From Pseudomonas fluorescens (lineage in GTDB: Bacteria; Pseudomonadota; Gammaproteobacteria; Pseudomonadales; Pseudomonadaceae): 64,000 nucleotides of DNA. The translations under genes and the position numbers were made by a program. The stretch lies in assembly GCF_902497855.1 (NCBI RefSeq), contig NZ_CABVHU010000015.1, positions 106,760-170,759 on the forward strand, given 5' to 3'. The notes under the pieces are model-generated. The model searched no databases. It saw only the letters and a list, made by a program, of their open reading frames with translations, and was not told where the DNA came from. Positions within the stretch are counted from its first letter, which is position 1; the number at the start of each line of letters is the position of its first letter. Positions 35,570-44,090 of the stretch are shown here, in pieces.

Positions 35570-36079
35570 ATGACCATTTCCCTGTACGACGCTTCCGTTC
35601 CGGTATTCAAGCAAATGCTCAACGCCCTGAGCGATGTGCTGAACAAGGCCGAAGCCCACGCCACTGCAAAAAACATCGATCCGAACGCGTTGCTGCAAGC
35701 CCGCCTGTACCCGGACATGTTCCCGCTGGTACGTCAGGTGCAGATCGCCGTCGATTTCGCCAAGGGCGTTTCCTCGCGCCTGGCCGAGATCGAAGTGCCG
35801 AAGTACGACGACACCGAAACCACCTTCGCCGAGCTGCAAGCGCTGATCGCCAAGGTCCTGGCCTACATCGGCGAGATCAAGCCCGAGCAGATCGCCGGCA
35901 AGGAAGGCATCGAGATCGTCACGCGCCCAGGCACGCCTAAAGAGAAGCGCTTCAGTGGCCAGGCTTACCTGCTGAGCTACGGTCTGCCGCAATTCTTCTT
36001 CCACGTCACCACCACCTACGCTTTGCTGCGTCATAACGGTGTGGAAGTGGGCAAGCGCGATTACATGGGCGCGTTCTAA
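35570..36079 (+). CDS. DUF1993 family protein
   Basis: A 169-residue all-helical protein of the DinB/YfiT-like fold in pattern: MTISLYDASVPVFKQMLNAL, then QARLYPDMFPLVRQVQIAVDF and LPQFFFHVTTTYALLRHNGV. The three conserved metal-type positions of DinB are not evident apart from one His. Function unknown. A strong terminator follows 17 bp after the stop. Single-gene unit. Confidence 0.88.
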   Translation: MTISLYDASVPVFKQMLNALSDVLNKAEAHATAKNIDPNALLQARLYPDMFPLVRQVQIAVDFAKGVSSRLAEIEVPKYDDTETTFAELQALIAKVLAYIGEIKPEQIAGKEGIEIVTRPGTPKEKRFSGQAYLLSYGLPQFFFHVTTTYALLRHNGVEVGKRDYMGAF

Positions 36080-36095
36080 CCCCCCCCACTTACAA

Positions 36096-36132
36096 AAAAG
36101 CCCCCGCAGCCTTAAGCTGCGGGGGCTTTTTC
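36096..36132. terminator. Strong bidirectional intrinsic terminator
   Basis: AAAAGCCCCCGCAGC and GCTGCGGGGGCTTTT form a perfect 15-bp stem with a 5-nt loop, T-tract on the right and A-tract on the left. Confidence 0.93.
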
Positions 36133-36163
36133 ATGGGTGAACATTATTCAGCTTCACCACCGA

Positions 36164-36260
36164 CCCTGTGGGAGCGAGCCTGCTCGCGAATGCGGTCTAA
36201 CATTCAACATCAATGTCGACTGGTACACCGCTTTCGCGAGCAGGCTCGCTCCCACAGGGG
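36164..36260. repeat. REPIN
   Basis: Inverted cores GTGGGAGCGAGCCTGCTCGC and GCGAGCAGGCTCGCTCCCAC around a spacer with CATTCAACATCAATGTCGAC. Of the same subtype as the array at 61396. Confidence 0.9.
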
Positions 36261-36268
36261 GATTGGGG

Positions 36269-37501
36269 TCAGGCCAGACGTTCGGCCTTCTCTTCCTCAC
36301 CCAGACACGCCGCTGCGGTAAACAACACATCGGTAGACGAGTTCAGCGCCGTTTCCGCCGAATCCTGCAACACCCCGATGATGAAACCGACCGCCACCAC
36401 CTGCATCGCGATTTCACTCGGGATGCCAAACAAACTGCACGCCAGTGGAATCAGCAACAACGACCCCCCGGCCACACCCGAAGCGCCACAGGCACAGATC
36501 GCCGCGACCACGCTCAGCAAAATGGCCGTCGGGATATCGACCGCAATACCCAGGGTATGCACGGCCGCCAGGGTCAGCACGGTAATGGTGATCGCTGCGC
36601 CCGCCATGTTGATGGTGGCGCCCAGCGGAATCGAGACCGAGTAAGTGTCTTCATGCAGGCCCAGACGCTTGCTCAACTCCAGGTTGACCGGAATGTTCGC
36701 CGCCGAACTGCGGGTGAAAAACGCGGTGATCCCGCTTTCCCGCAGGCACATCAGCACCAGCGGATAGGGGTTGCGACGCAGTTTCCAGAACACGATCATC
36801 GGGTTCATCACCAGCGCCACGAACAGCATGCAGCCCAGCAGCACGGCCAGCAGATGCATGTAGCCGAGCAGGGCGCCGAAACCGGACGTGGCGAGGGTCG
36901 AGGCCACCAGGCCAAAAATCCCCAGCGGCGCAAATCGAATCACCAGGCGCACGATCAGGGTCACGCCGTTGGACAAATCCCCGAGCACCTCGCGCGTGGT
37001 GTCACCGGCATGGCGAATGGCAACGCCCATGCCGATCGCCCAGGCCAGGATGCCGATGAAGTTGGCGTTCATCAGGGCGCTGACCGGGTTGTCGACCACG
37101 CTCAATAACAGGCTTTGCAGCACTTCGCTGATGCCGCCCGGTGCAGTCACTGCGACGTCGTGAGTGGACAGCACCAGGCTCGACGGGAACATCATGCTGG
37201 CAACGACCGCGACCACCGCGGCGGCAAAGGTGCCCAGCAGGTACAGGAACAGGATCGGCCGGATGTGGGTTTCCTGGCCGTGCTTATGGTTGGCGATCGA
37301 CGCCATGACCAGCACGAACACCAGGATCGGTGCGACGGCTTTCAGGGCCGAGACGAAGACTTTGCCGATGAACGCGGTGGACTTCGCCACATCCGGCGCG
37401 ACCAGCGCCAGGACAATCCCGGCGATCAGGCCGATGATGATTTGCGTGACCAGGCTCAAGCGTGTCAAACGATGCAATAGCGAAGGGGATGAAGCGGTCA
37501 T
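36269..37501 (-). CDS. sstT: Serine/threonine:Na+ symporter SstT
   Basis: A 410-residue membrane protein of the dicarboxylate/amino-acid:cation symporter family, taking up L-serine and L-threonine with sodium. Family motifs: GLIAGIVLAL near the start, FTRSSAANIPVN (substrate hairpin HP1), and SIPLGATINMAGAAI plus GVAGGSLLLIPLACSLFGIP (HP2 region). Length and motif set fit SstT rather than DctA or GltP. The ATG at 37501 has AGAG about 9 nt upstream. Single gene. Confidence 0.92.
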   Translation of the reverse strand: MTASSPSLLHRLTRLSLVTQIIIGLIAGIVLALVAPDVAKSTAFIGKVFVSALKAVAPILVFVLVMASIANHKHGQETHIRPILFLYLLGTFAAAVVAVVASMMFPSSLVLSTHDVAVTAPGGISEVLQSLLLSVVDNPVSALMNANFIGILAWAIGMGVAIRHAGDTTREVLGDLSNGVTLIVRLVIRFAPLGIFGLVASTLATSGFGALLGYMHLLAVLLGCMLFVALVMNPMIVFWKLRRNPYPLVLMCLRESGITAFFTRSSAANIPVNLELSKRLGLHEDTYSVSIPLGATINMAGAAITITVLTLAAVHTLGIAVDIPTAILLSVVAAICACGASGVAGGSLLLIPLACSLFGIPSEIAMQVVAVGFIIGVLQDSAETALNSSTDVLFTAAACLGEEEKAERLA

Positions 37502-37782
37502 AAAACGGCATCTCTGATTTTATTGGGTGCGGGGGTGTCGCGACATCAATGCCAATCGCTGGCAGATGAGCAGGGTGTACGTATCGCAGGGCGCGGACTT
37601 TATCACAGCGTCGTCCCGATCCTTCAGGCCTGTGACGATCTGCCACCCGCGTGTTAAACGAGAAAGGCAGGTTCGTGCAACCGCGCGCGGAATCACTCTG
37701 TTAAGATGGCCCATCCTCATTTTCATGTTCTGCCAGCGGGCCTTCGGGCTGTCGTTGGTGTCGTCGTTTTCTGGAGTTCTGC

Positions 37783-38937
37783 ATGCTGTTGCCCATCCTT
37801 CTGTTGTCCGCCGCCGGTTTCACGGTGCTGACCACGGAATTCGTCATCGTCGGCCTATTGCCGGCGATCGCCCGCGACCTTGACGTCAGCATCCCGCAAG
37901 CGGGTTTGCTGGTGACTTTGTTCGCCTTTACCGTCGCCGCCTTCGGACCGTTTCTGACCGCGTACTTCGCCAGATTCGAGCGACGCAAGCTGTTCATTTC
38001 GGTGCTGATCATGTTCGGCCTGGCCAACACCCTGGCGGCGTTTGCCCCGAATATCTGGGTGATGGCCATCGCCCGCCTGATTCCCGCGCTGGGGTTGCCG
38101 GTGTTCTGGGCCCTGGCCAGCGAGACGGCGGTGGACATCGTCGGCCCGGACTTCGCCGGCCGCGCCATCGCCAAGATCGGTTTCGGTATTGTCTGCGCCA
38201 CGGTGTTCGGCATCCCGGTGGGCACGCTGATCTCCGACGCGTTCGGGTGGCGCAGTGCCTTCGGCATTCTGGCGGTGATCGCCTTTGCCAAGGCGCTGCT
38301 GCTGTTCATCTACCTGCCGTCAACCAACCTGCATCAGCATCAAGTGAGCTTTCGCTCGCAGTTCAAGATCCTGCGCAGCCCGCTGATGATCGGCCATGTG
38401 CTGCTGTCGATCCTGGTGTTCAGCGGCATGTTCACCGTCTACACCTACCTGGCGGACATCCTCGAGCGCCTGGCCGGTTTCAACGGCACGGTGGTCGGCT
38501 GGTGCCTGATGGGCTTCGGCGCGGTGGGGCTGATCGGCAACTCCCTGGGCGGCCGTGCGGTGGATCGTCACCCGCTGATCGCGTCGGTGACGTTCTGCGC
38601 GTTCATGATTGCCGGCATGGTGGCGCTGGTGCCGAACATTCATTCGCCGCTGGGGCTGGCGGCGGCGATGGGGATCTGGGGCGTGGCCCAGGCAGCCATG
38701 TTCCTGGTCAGCCATGTGCGCTTGATGAAGGCGGCACCCGAGGCGCCGGCGTTTGCCGCGTCGCTGAACATTGCCGGGGCCAACCTCGGGATCGGCCTGG
38801 GCGCCATGGTCGGTGGCCGGGTGATCGACAGCGTGGGTTTGCAAGGCCTGGGTTTTGCCGCGGCCGCTTTCATCCTGGTCTCGATCCTGCTGGCCATGGC
38901 GCTGATGACCTTCAAACCCCGGGAAGTCTGCGCCTGA
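37783..38937 (+). CDS. MFS transporter (drug/arabinose-efflux type)
   Basis: A 384-residue major-facilitator protein with 12 hydrophobic segments and the DHA1 layout: LTTEFVIVGLLPAIARDL in segment 1 and the loop RFERRKLFISVLIMFGL. These efflux proteins (AraJ, YdeA, PbuE-like) export sugars, drugs or nucleosides. GGAG lies 8 nt before the ATG. It is convergent with a LysR/NhaR regulator, the stops being 4 bp apart. Substrate unknown. Confidence 0.88.
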   Translation: MLLPILLLSAAGFTVLTTEFVIVGLLPAIARDLDVSIPQAGLLVTLFAFTVAAFGPFLTAYFARFERRKLFISVLIMFGLANTLAAFAPNIWVMAIARLIPALGLPVFWALASETAVDIVGPDFAGRAIAKIGFGIVCATVFGIPVGTLISDAFGWRSAFGILAVIAFAKALLLFIYLPSTNLHQHQVSFRSQFKILRSPLMIGHVLLSILVFSGMFTVYTYLADILERLAGFNGTVVGWCLMGFGAVGLIGNSLGGRAVDRHPLIASVTFCAFMIAGMVALVPNIHSPLGLAAAMGIWGVAQAAMFLVSHVRLMKAAPEAPAFAASLNIAGANLGIGLGAMVGGRVIDSVGLQGLGFAAAAFILVSILLAMALMTFKPREVCA

Positions 38938-38941
38938 CGCT

Positions 38942-39841
38942 TCACAGCGCGGTGAACAGTTCGCGCCTCGCACCTTCGGTAATGGCGACAATGCCGGGGT
39001 GCTTGACCTTGCGTTCCACGGAAATGGCGTAGAACGACTCGGTGACCGCGTTGGTCTGGCCAATCGATTCCACGCCGTATTGGCGTTTGACCTCGTCGGC
39101 AATCACGCTCGGCCCGATGAAAATCCCGCTGCCGGATTGACCGAAAGCCTGCATCAAGGCGCTGTCGTCGAACTCGCCGACAATCCGTGGCTGGATCTGC
39201 TGCTCGGCAAACCAGCGCTGCAAGCGACTGCGCACCACGGTTTCCGGCCCGGGAATCAGCAACGGTGCGCCGTGCAGGCTGCGCGGAAAGTCCTGGCCGT
39301 ACTGCGCGGCCAGTGCGGGGGTGGCAAAGAAGCTGATCCCGCATTCGCCGAGCTTCTGGCTGTAGCCCTTGATGTCCAGGTGCGAGGGCATCGGGCTGTC
39401 GGAGATCACCAGGTCCAGGCGCTGGATCGCCAGGTCGGCCAGCAGCCGTTCGAGCTTGTCTTCGCGGCAGGTGATGCGCAGCGGCTCGCTCAACTCCATG
39501 GTCGGCGCGATGAGCCGATAGACGATGGATTTGGGCACCACGTCCGCCACGCCGACCCGAAACAGAATCTGCTGCTCGTTGGGCTGCGCCCGCAGCATCA
39601 ATTCCAGCTCACCGCCCAGCTGGAACATCTGTTCGGCGTAGGGCAGGGTCTGGCGCCCGGCCTCCGTCAGCTCGAGCTGGCGGCCAACCCGACGAAACAA
39701 CTCGATGCCATAGGTTTGCTCGAGCAGGGAAATCTGCCCGCTGATGGTCTGCGGAGTCAGGTTCAACTGCTCGCAGGCGCGCACGATGCTGCCGGTCTTG
39801 GCCACCACCCAGAAGTAATGCAGCTGTCGGTAATTCAACAT
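38942..39841 (-). CDS. nhaR: NhaR-type LysR regulator
   Basis: A 299-residue LysR-family regulator of the NhaR type. The start MLNYRQLHYFWVVAKTGSIV and GQISLLEQTYGIELFRRVGR match NhaR, the activator of the Na+/H+ antiporter gene nhaA in E. coli. The effector domain is present in full (LFRVGVADVVPKSIVYRL). No nhaA is next to it, so the target is elsewhere or different. Convergent with the MFS gene. A REP cluster lies directly upstream. Confidence 0.88.
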   Translation of the reverse strand: MLNYRQLHYFWVVAKTGSIVRACEQLNLTPQTISGQISLLEQTYGIELFRRVGRQLELTEAGRQTLPYAEQMFQLGGELELMLRAQPNEQQILFRVGVADVVPKSIVYRLIAPTMELSEPLRITCREDKLERLLADLAIQRLDLVISDSPMPSHLDIKGYSQKLGECGISFFATPALAAQYGQDFPRSLHGAPLLIPGPETVVRSRLQRWFAEQQIQPRIVGEFDDSALMQAFGQSGSGIFIGPSVIADEVKRQYGVESIGQTNAVTESFYAISVERKVKHPGIVAITEGARRELFTAL

Positions 39842-39870
39842 TCTGTTTATTTCCCCTGATCACACAACCC

Positions 39871-40041
39871 CCTGTAGGAGCGAGCTTGCTCGCGATGGAC
39901 TCAAGAGCGCCGCGTTTAACCAGTAAACACGCGTCATCGTTAACGACCATCGCGAGCAAGCTTGCTCCTACAGGGCGCCGGGTTTAACCAGTAAATACGT
40001 GTCATCGTTAACGACCATCGCGAGCAAGCTTGCTCCTACAC
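39871..40041. repeat. REP cluster with two tandem 68-bp units
   Basis: One forward REP (GTAGGAGCGAGCTTGCTCGC) is followed by two reverse REPs (CGCGAGCAAGCTTGCTCCTA). The second and third share the spacer TTTAACCAGTAAA (39915 and 39983) and so are a tandem 68-bp duplication. Confidence 0.88.
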
Positions 40042-40194
40042 GTAGCCATTTATTCGAATTTCAGATTCTGGATTCGTAAAAACCGAAGTATAGCAGCCGA
40101 AAATACGAATTTTCCTGAAGTGTCAGTCTGCCTAGAATGCCCCGCTATCGACGAGAGGCCTTTTCGGCTCTGTCTGTTCTATCGAGGAAACATC

Positions 40195-40437
40195 ATGAAG
40201 CTTAAAACCACGGCGTTGCTGCTCACGTCTCTACTGGTACTGGCCGGTTGCGACCAGGCCGAGAAAAGCGCTCAGCAACTGATGGGCAAGGCGGCCGAAA
40301 GCGCGAAACAAGCGATCGACGACACCCACAAAGCCGCCGAACAAGCGATAAGCGACGCCACCGGCGGCCTGATCAGCAAAAAAGAATCATCGGCCGAAGA
40401 CAAACGCAAAACCGAGTCTTCGTCCCAGGAAATCTAA
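40195..40437 (+). CDS. Small predicted lipoprotein
   Basis: An 80-residue protein. The signal MKLKTTALLLTSLLVLAGC ends in a clear LAGC lipobox with Cys19 as lipid site. The mature part is a charged amphipathic helix (EKSAQQLMGKAAESAKQA, DTHKAAEQAISDA) with a Ser/Lys-rich tail, resembling Lpp-like or entericidin-like envelope proteins. GAGGA lies just upstream. It lies 28 bp before terC and could be co-transcribed. Confidence 0.82.
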   Translation: MKLKTTALLLTSLLVLAGCDQAEKSAQQLMGKAAESAKQAIDDTHKAAEQAISDATGGLISKKESSAEDKRKTESSSQEI

Positions 40438-40465
40438 GCCGTCTTAAACGAGTCAGGACTGACCC

Positions 40466-41215
40466 ATGGAATACCTTTTAGAACTTGCTGTAAGCCCCAC
40501 CGCCTGGGTCGCCCTGGCCACATTGATCGTGATGGAAATCGTGCTCGGCATCGATAACCTGATCTTCATCTCGATCCTGACCAACAAACTGCCCGAGCAG
40601 CATCGGCAGAAGGCGCGGCGCATCGGTATCGGCATGGCGCTGATCTTGCGACTGGGGCTGTTGAGCACCATCGCGTTCATCGTCCAGTTGACCGAGCCGG
40701 TGATCGATCTTCTCGGCCACGCGTTCTCCTGGAAAGACATGATCCTGATCGCCGGTGGCCTGTTCCTGTTGTGGAAGGCGACCACCGAAATCCATCACAG
40801 CATGGACCCGGCGCCGGAAGATCCGAAGTCGGCGACCTCGACTGTGACCCTGGGCTTCGCTGCCGCGATCGGTCAGATCCTGATGCTGGACATGGTGTTC
40901 TCCATCGACAGCATCATCACCGCTGTCGGCATGACCGAGCATTTGCCGATCATGATCATTGCGGTGGTGGTGTCGGTACTGGTGATGTTGCTGGCGGCTG
41001 ACCCGTTGGCGAAGTTCATCAACGATAATCCGACCGTAGTGATGCTGGCGTTGGGCTTCCTGATCATGATCGGCATGACCCTGATCGCCGAAGGCTTTGG
41101 CGCCCACGTACCGAAAGGCTACGTCTACGCGGCAATGGCGTTCTCGGCCACGATCGAGGGGCTGAACATGATGTCCCGACGGGCGAAGCAGAGGAAGGTT
41201 GCCGCCGAAGCGTAA
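40466..41215 (+). CDS. TerC-family membrane protein
   Basis: A 249-residue integral membrane protein with about seven hydrophobic segments. The TerC hallmark acidic membrane motifs are present: IVMEIVLGIDNLIFISIL in segment 1-2 and LMLDMVFSIDSIITAVGM in the middle. Members include the manganese exporters Alx/MeeY and TerC of tellurium resistance. No manganese riboswitch is visible upstream, where a lipoprotein gene lies. Substrate probably Mn2+, by family. A strong terminator follows. Confidence 0.9.
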   Translation: MEYLLELAVSPTAWVALATLIVMEIVLGIDNLIFISILTNKLPEQHRQKARRIGIGMALILRLGLLSTIAFIVQLTEPVIDLLGHAFSWKDMILIAGGLFLLWKATTEIHHSMDPAPEDPKSATSTVTLGFAAAIGQILMLDMVFSIDSIITAVGMTEHLPIMIIAVVVSVLVMLLAADPLAKFINDNPTVVMLALGFLIMIGMTLIAEGFGAHVPKGYVYAAMAFSATIEGLNMMSRRAKQRKVAAEA

Positions 41216-41228
41216 CCTGCACTGAACG

Positions 41229-41272
41229 AAACGGCCGCCCGGACTCGCAAGAATCCGGGCGGCCGTTTTTGT
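41229..41272 (+). terminator. Intrinsic terminator
   Basis: AAACGGCCGCCCGGA and TCCGGGCGGCCGTTTTT form a 15-bp stem with a 10-nt loop and a T-tract. Confidence 0.93.
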
Positions 41273-41294
41273 TTGTACGATCCAAAAGCGCCAG

Positions 41295-41465
41295 TCAGTG
41301 CGCGGTCGCGTGGTGGTTGGCCGGTTTGTCGGGGGCTGTCGGCGATGCCGGTTGCACAGGAGCGTGGTGGTGCCGGCGGGTAATGCGCAGGACGCCCCAC
41401 AACATGGCAGTAGCCACCGCCAGCCAACCGGCTACCAGCATTATTACGGTCATTGTCAGGCTCAT
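41295..41465 (-). CDS. Small single-pass membrane protein
   Basis: A 56-residue protein. Residues about 3-24 form one membrane helix (LTMTVIMLVAGWLAVATAML), followed by a basic RRHHH and a Pro/Ala/His-rich tail. The ATG at 41465 follows AAGGAGG, an excellent ribosome site. The His-rich ends (HHH, HHATAH) might bind metal. Function unknown. Confidence 0.65.
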   Translation of the reverse strand: MSLTMTVIMLVAGWLAVATAMLWGVLRITRRHHHAPVQPASPTAPDKPANHHATAH

Positions 41466-41687
41466 CAGTGCCTCCTCCTTGCCCCTGTCGCGGGCGTACA
41501 CTCTCTGCAAATGACAGTTTAGCCGCTACCTTGTTTCAGACTATTGACCAAAGGTCGGCTGGCTTCAACGAGTTTGCTCTATCGAGCGCAATCAACTGCC
41601 GCTGATGGCTATACCGCTGCGGTCTGGCGTCCTATGATCGTCGGCCAAGCCGGGAGCACGTACGCCTGGCGCCTGAACAAGTGAGTG

Positions 41688-42362
41688 ATGATGGTGCGGG
41701 TATTTTCTCGAATTCTTTCGGTGGCAGTGCTGGTTGGCAGTGTGGCGGGTCTGGCGGGGTGTGCGGGAAGCGTTGCACCTGAAGTCCAGCGGCTGCCGGA
41801 GCGGGTGGAACTCAGCGGTACCTTCTACCGCGGGCAGGATAATCAGAGCGGCCCCCAAGTCCTGGCCAGCCTGTTGTCCCAGCAGGGCATCGTGATTACC
41901 CCGGGTCTGCTCGACAAGCCCCTGCAGTTGCCGGGTGCCGAAGCCCGGCTGCAGCAAAACATGCAGAACCTCGCCCGGGAGTACGGCCTGGTGGTCTATC
42001 CCCTGGACGCCAACCTGCCTGCGCTGCTGGCCCAGGTCGCGGCCGGAAATCCTGTGATGGTGCGCTTCACCGAAGGCTCGGCGTTCTGGGCGGGACCGCG
42101 TTACGCCATACTCGCCGGGTACAACCGGCAGAAACAGACCGTGCTGCTGCGTGCCGGGATGAATCGCCGGACGCTGATGAGCTTCAGTTCATTCGAGTCG
42201 GCGTTCAAGGACGCCGGGGGGTGGGCGGTGCTGATCCAGAAACCGGACCAGCTTCCGGCCAACGTCGATCGGCAGCGCTGGCTGAAGGCGGCCAGCGATC
42301 TGGCCCAGGCAGGCCAGGAACAGGCGGCTGACCGGGCGAAGAAGGCATTGTCCGCGCAGTAG
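41688..42362 (+). CDS. Lipoprotein with C39-peptidase-like fold
   Basis: A 224-residue protein. A signal ends in a lipobox GLAGC. The body has the order expected of a C39-like papain fold: GQDNQSGPQVLASLLSQQG at the position of the catalytic Cys/Gln, and AGPRYAILAGYNRQKQTVLLR with an Arg-Tyr where the catalytic His would be. Catalytic Cys and His are both missing, so it is likely not a protease. A Lys/Ala-rich helical tail follows. Start ambiguous among GTG 41685 and ATGs at 41688 and 41691. Confidence 0.65.
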   Translation: MMVRVFSRILSVAVLVGSVAGLAGCAGSVAPEVQRLPERVELSGTFYRGQDNQSGPQVLASLLSQQGIVITPGLLDKPLQLPGAEARLQQNMQNLAREYGLVVYPLDANLPALLAQVAAGNPVMVRFTEGSAFWAGPRYAILAGYNRQKQTVLLRAGMNRRTLMSFSSFESAFKDAGGWAVLIQKPDQLPANVDRQRWLKAASDLAQAGQEQAADRAKKALSAQ

Positions 42363-42419
42363 CGTTCCGTTCGTCATCTGCAGGGCACTGTCACCTGCAA
42401 TTGGCCTCTGAGGTAGAAG

Positions 42420-42442
42420 GACCCGGAATTTTTTCCGGGTCG
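42420..42442 (+). terminator. Hairpin between lipoprotein and small acidic genes
   Basis: ACCCGGAA-TTTT-TTCCGGGT forms an 8-bp stem with T-rich loop. No T-tract follows, so termination is uncertain. Confidence 0.45.
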
Positions 42443-42477
42443 GTCCTTATGGTTCAGGACATACCCAGGAGGCGCCG

Positions 42478-42684
42478 ATGGCACATTCCAATACCCCCGA
42501 TGGCCCGCACTCGTCCGAGCATTCGTCCGGCGATGAGCTGGGCTTCGACCCCGATTCGCCGGACCTCGCCGATCCACAGGTCGATCCCATCGGACCGGCC
42601 AAGGCGCCCAGGGACGTGAAGCCGGGCGATAACCCCACGGCCCCGGCGAAGCCTTACGATCCTCTCGCCGACTTGAAACCCTGA
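42478..42684 (+). CDS. Small acidic Pro/Asp-rich disordered protein
   Basis: A 68-residue protein, MAHSNTPDGPHSSEHSSGDE..., with 17 or so acidic residues and many prolines (DLADPQVDPIGPAK). AGGAGG precedes the ATG at good distance. Composition and size are like those of the proteins at 27508 and 42702. It lies 17 bp before the latter and is probably in one operon with it. Function unknown. Confidence 0.7.
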   Translation: MAHSNTPDGPHSSEHSSGDELGFDPDSPDLADPQVDPIGPAKAPRDVKPGDNPTAPAKPYDPLADLKP

Positions 42685-42701
42685 CCCCCAGTGAGGTGCG
42701 T

Positions 42702-42914
42702 ATGTCTACCGATTCGAGTTTCAACGACAAACGTCCGGACAGCGTTCCAACCACCCCCGAAGCGGACACCGATCCGGTGATGGATCCGAACAGCCCGCTG
42801 AGGGATCCGTTGGCCAGGCCGGTGGTGACGCCAACGGAGCATAAGGGTCCCAGGGATCCGAGCGCAGGAGACGGCATCCCGGACGACGACCAGATGCCGC
42901 TGCCCAATGACTGA
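42702..42914 (+). CDS. Small acidic Pro/Asp-rich disordered protein
   Basis: A 70-residue protein starting MSTDSSFNDKRPDSVPTTPE, low in hydrophobics. Its leader GTGAGGTGCGT is shared with the gene at 27508, and motifs such as DPVMDPNSPLRDP and DDDQMPLPND recall the same composition. It is likely paralogous and co-transcribed with the 42478 gene. Function unknown. Confidence 0.7.
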   Translation: MSTDSSFNDKRPDSVPTTPEADTDPVMDPNSPLRDPLARPVVTPTEHKGPRDPSAGDGIPDDDQMPLPND

Positions 42915-42932
42915 CCGTTAGCGGGTTTCGTC

Positions 42933-43871
42933 TTACTTCGACGCCTCCACCACACCACTTTGCCGACTCTTGAGATTTTTGTCGGATTTGTACTGCAGCG
43001 CCACCGACGGCACGTCGGCGGCCCTGCCGGTTTCGACCCAGCTGCGAATACGGCTGGCATCGGCGAAGTGGGTGTATTTGCCGAAGGCATCGAGAATCAC
43101 CAGCGCCACCTGCCGATTACCCATGCTGGTCACCAGCACCAGGCAATGCCCGGCCTCGTTGGTGAAACCGGTTTTCGTCAGTTTGATATCCCAGTTCGGC
43201 TTCCTGACCAAATGGTCGGTGTTACGAAAACCCAGGCTGTAGTTGGGTTTACGGAACGAAACAGTCTTTTCCTTGGTAGTACTCAATTCAGTCAGCAGCG
43301 GATACTTGTGTGCGGCCACCAGCAACTTGCTCAGGTCGCGGGCGGTGGACACGTTGCGAGGGGACAGGCCGGTCGGCTCGACGAAATGGGTGCTGGTCAT
43401 GCCCAGCGCCCGGGCCTTGGCGTTCATGGCGGCAATGAACGCGACGTAGCCGCCCGGGTAATGATGGGCGAGGCTCGCGGCGGCGCGGTTTTCCGACGAC
43501 ATCAGGGCGATCAGCAGCATTTCCCGGCGCGGCAATTCGCTCTTGAGCTTGACCCGGGAGAACACGCCTTTCATTTCCGGCGTGTCGCTGATATTGATGG
43601 AAAGGTATTCGTCCATGTTCTGCCGGGCTTCGACCACGACCAGGCCGGTCATCAGTTTGCTGACGGAAGCGATCGGTACGACCACGTCAGGGTTGCTGGC
43701 ATAGATGATCTTGTTGGTCTGCATATCCATCAGCAAGGCGCTGCCGGAAGCGATCTTCAGTTGTTTCGTATCCCGGGGCGCCGAGGTGGTTTCGGCAGCG
43801 TTGGTTATTGGCGTGATGAAAGCCCCTGTAACAGCAAAAAACAGGCTCAGGATGGAAAGACGGATTTTCAC
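42933..43871 (-). CDS. pbpG: D-Ala-D-Ala endopeptidase PbpG (PBP7 type)
   Basis: A 312-residue periplasmic enzyme that cuts peptidoglycan cross-links. The signal peptide covers about residues 1-26. Active-site motifs are S69-V-S-K72, S126-E-N128 and K-T-G in LTKTGFTNEAG, all intact. The start is a GTG at 43871, giving MKIRLSILSLFFAVTG, the usual family N-terminus; the longer frame has no signal peptide. A five-codon ORF (ATG at 43887) ends with its TGA overlapping this GTG, hinting at coupling. Confidence 0.9.
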   Translation of the reverse strand: MKIRLSILSLFFAVTGAFITPITNAAETTSAPRDTKQLKIASGSALLMDMQTNKIIYASNPDVVVPIASVSKLMTGLVVVEARQNMDEYLSINISDTPEMKGVFSRVKLKSELPRREMLLIALMSSENRAAASLAHHYPGGYVAFIAAMNAKARALGMTSTHFVEPTGLSPRNVSTARDLSKLLVAAHKYPLLTELSTTKEKTVSFRKPNYSLGFRNTDHLVRKPNWDIKLTKTGFTNEAGHCLVLVTSMGNRQVALVILDAFGKYTHFADASRIRSWVETGRAADVPSVALQYKSDKNLKSRQSGVVEASK

Positions 43872-44090
43872 GCTGGCAGACTCATAAGGTGTTGATAAGC
43901 CGTTATGTAACGGGCTGTTTCGTAAAAAAGCGCGGTATTCTGGAGTATGGCTGAATAACTGTCGATGGTTGTTCAAGGATGGGGGCAAAGTCCTTGGAAA
44001 CATGAAAAAAAAGCTAATTTCCGGCGGGTGGTCGAGGGATTTTCTGCGGGCGGAAAGAGCCCTGCCATTTGGGGTGAAAAGGTGTGGGGG
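43872..44090. promoter_or_regulatory. Upstream region of pbpG, with an inverted repeat
   Basis: CCGTTA-TG-TAACGG (43900-43913) is a perfect 6-bp inverted repeat 30 bp upstream of the GTG, and could be an operator. The rest up to the large repeat element has a purine-rich run (CATGAAAAAAAAGC) and no gene that I can support. Confidence 0.4.

Noticed and set aside
36137..37108. A 323-codon frame opposite sstT
   Set aside because: His/Gln/Arg-rich antisense shadow that starts in a REPIN.
40438..40465. Manganese riboswitch before the TerC-family gene
   Set aside because: Only 28 bp lie between the lipoprotein gene and terC, too short for the yybP-ykoY element, and no such motif is seen further upstream.
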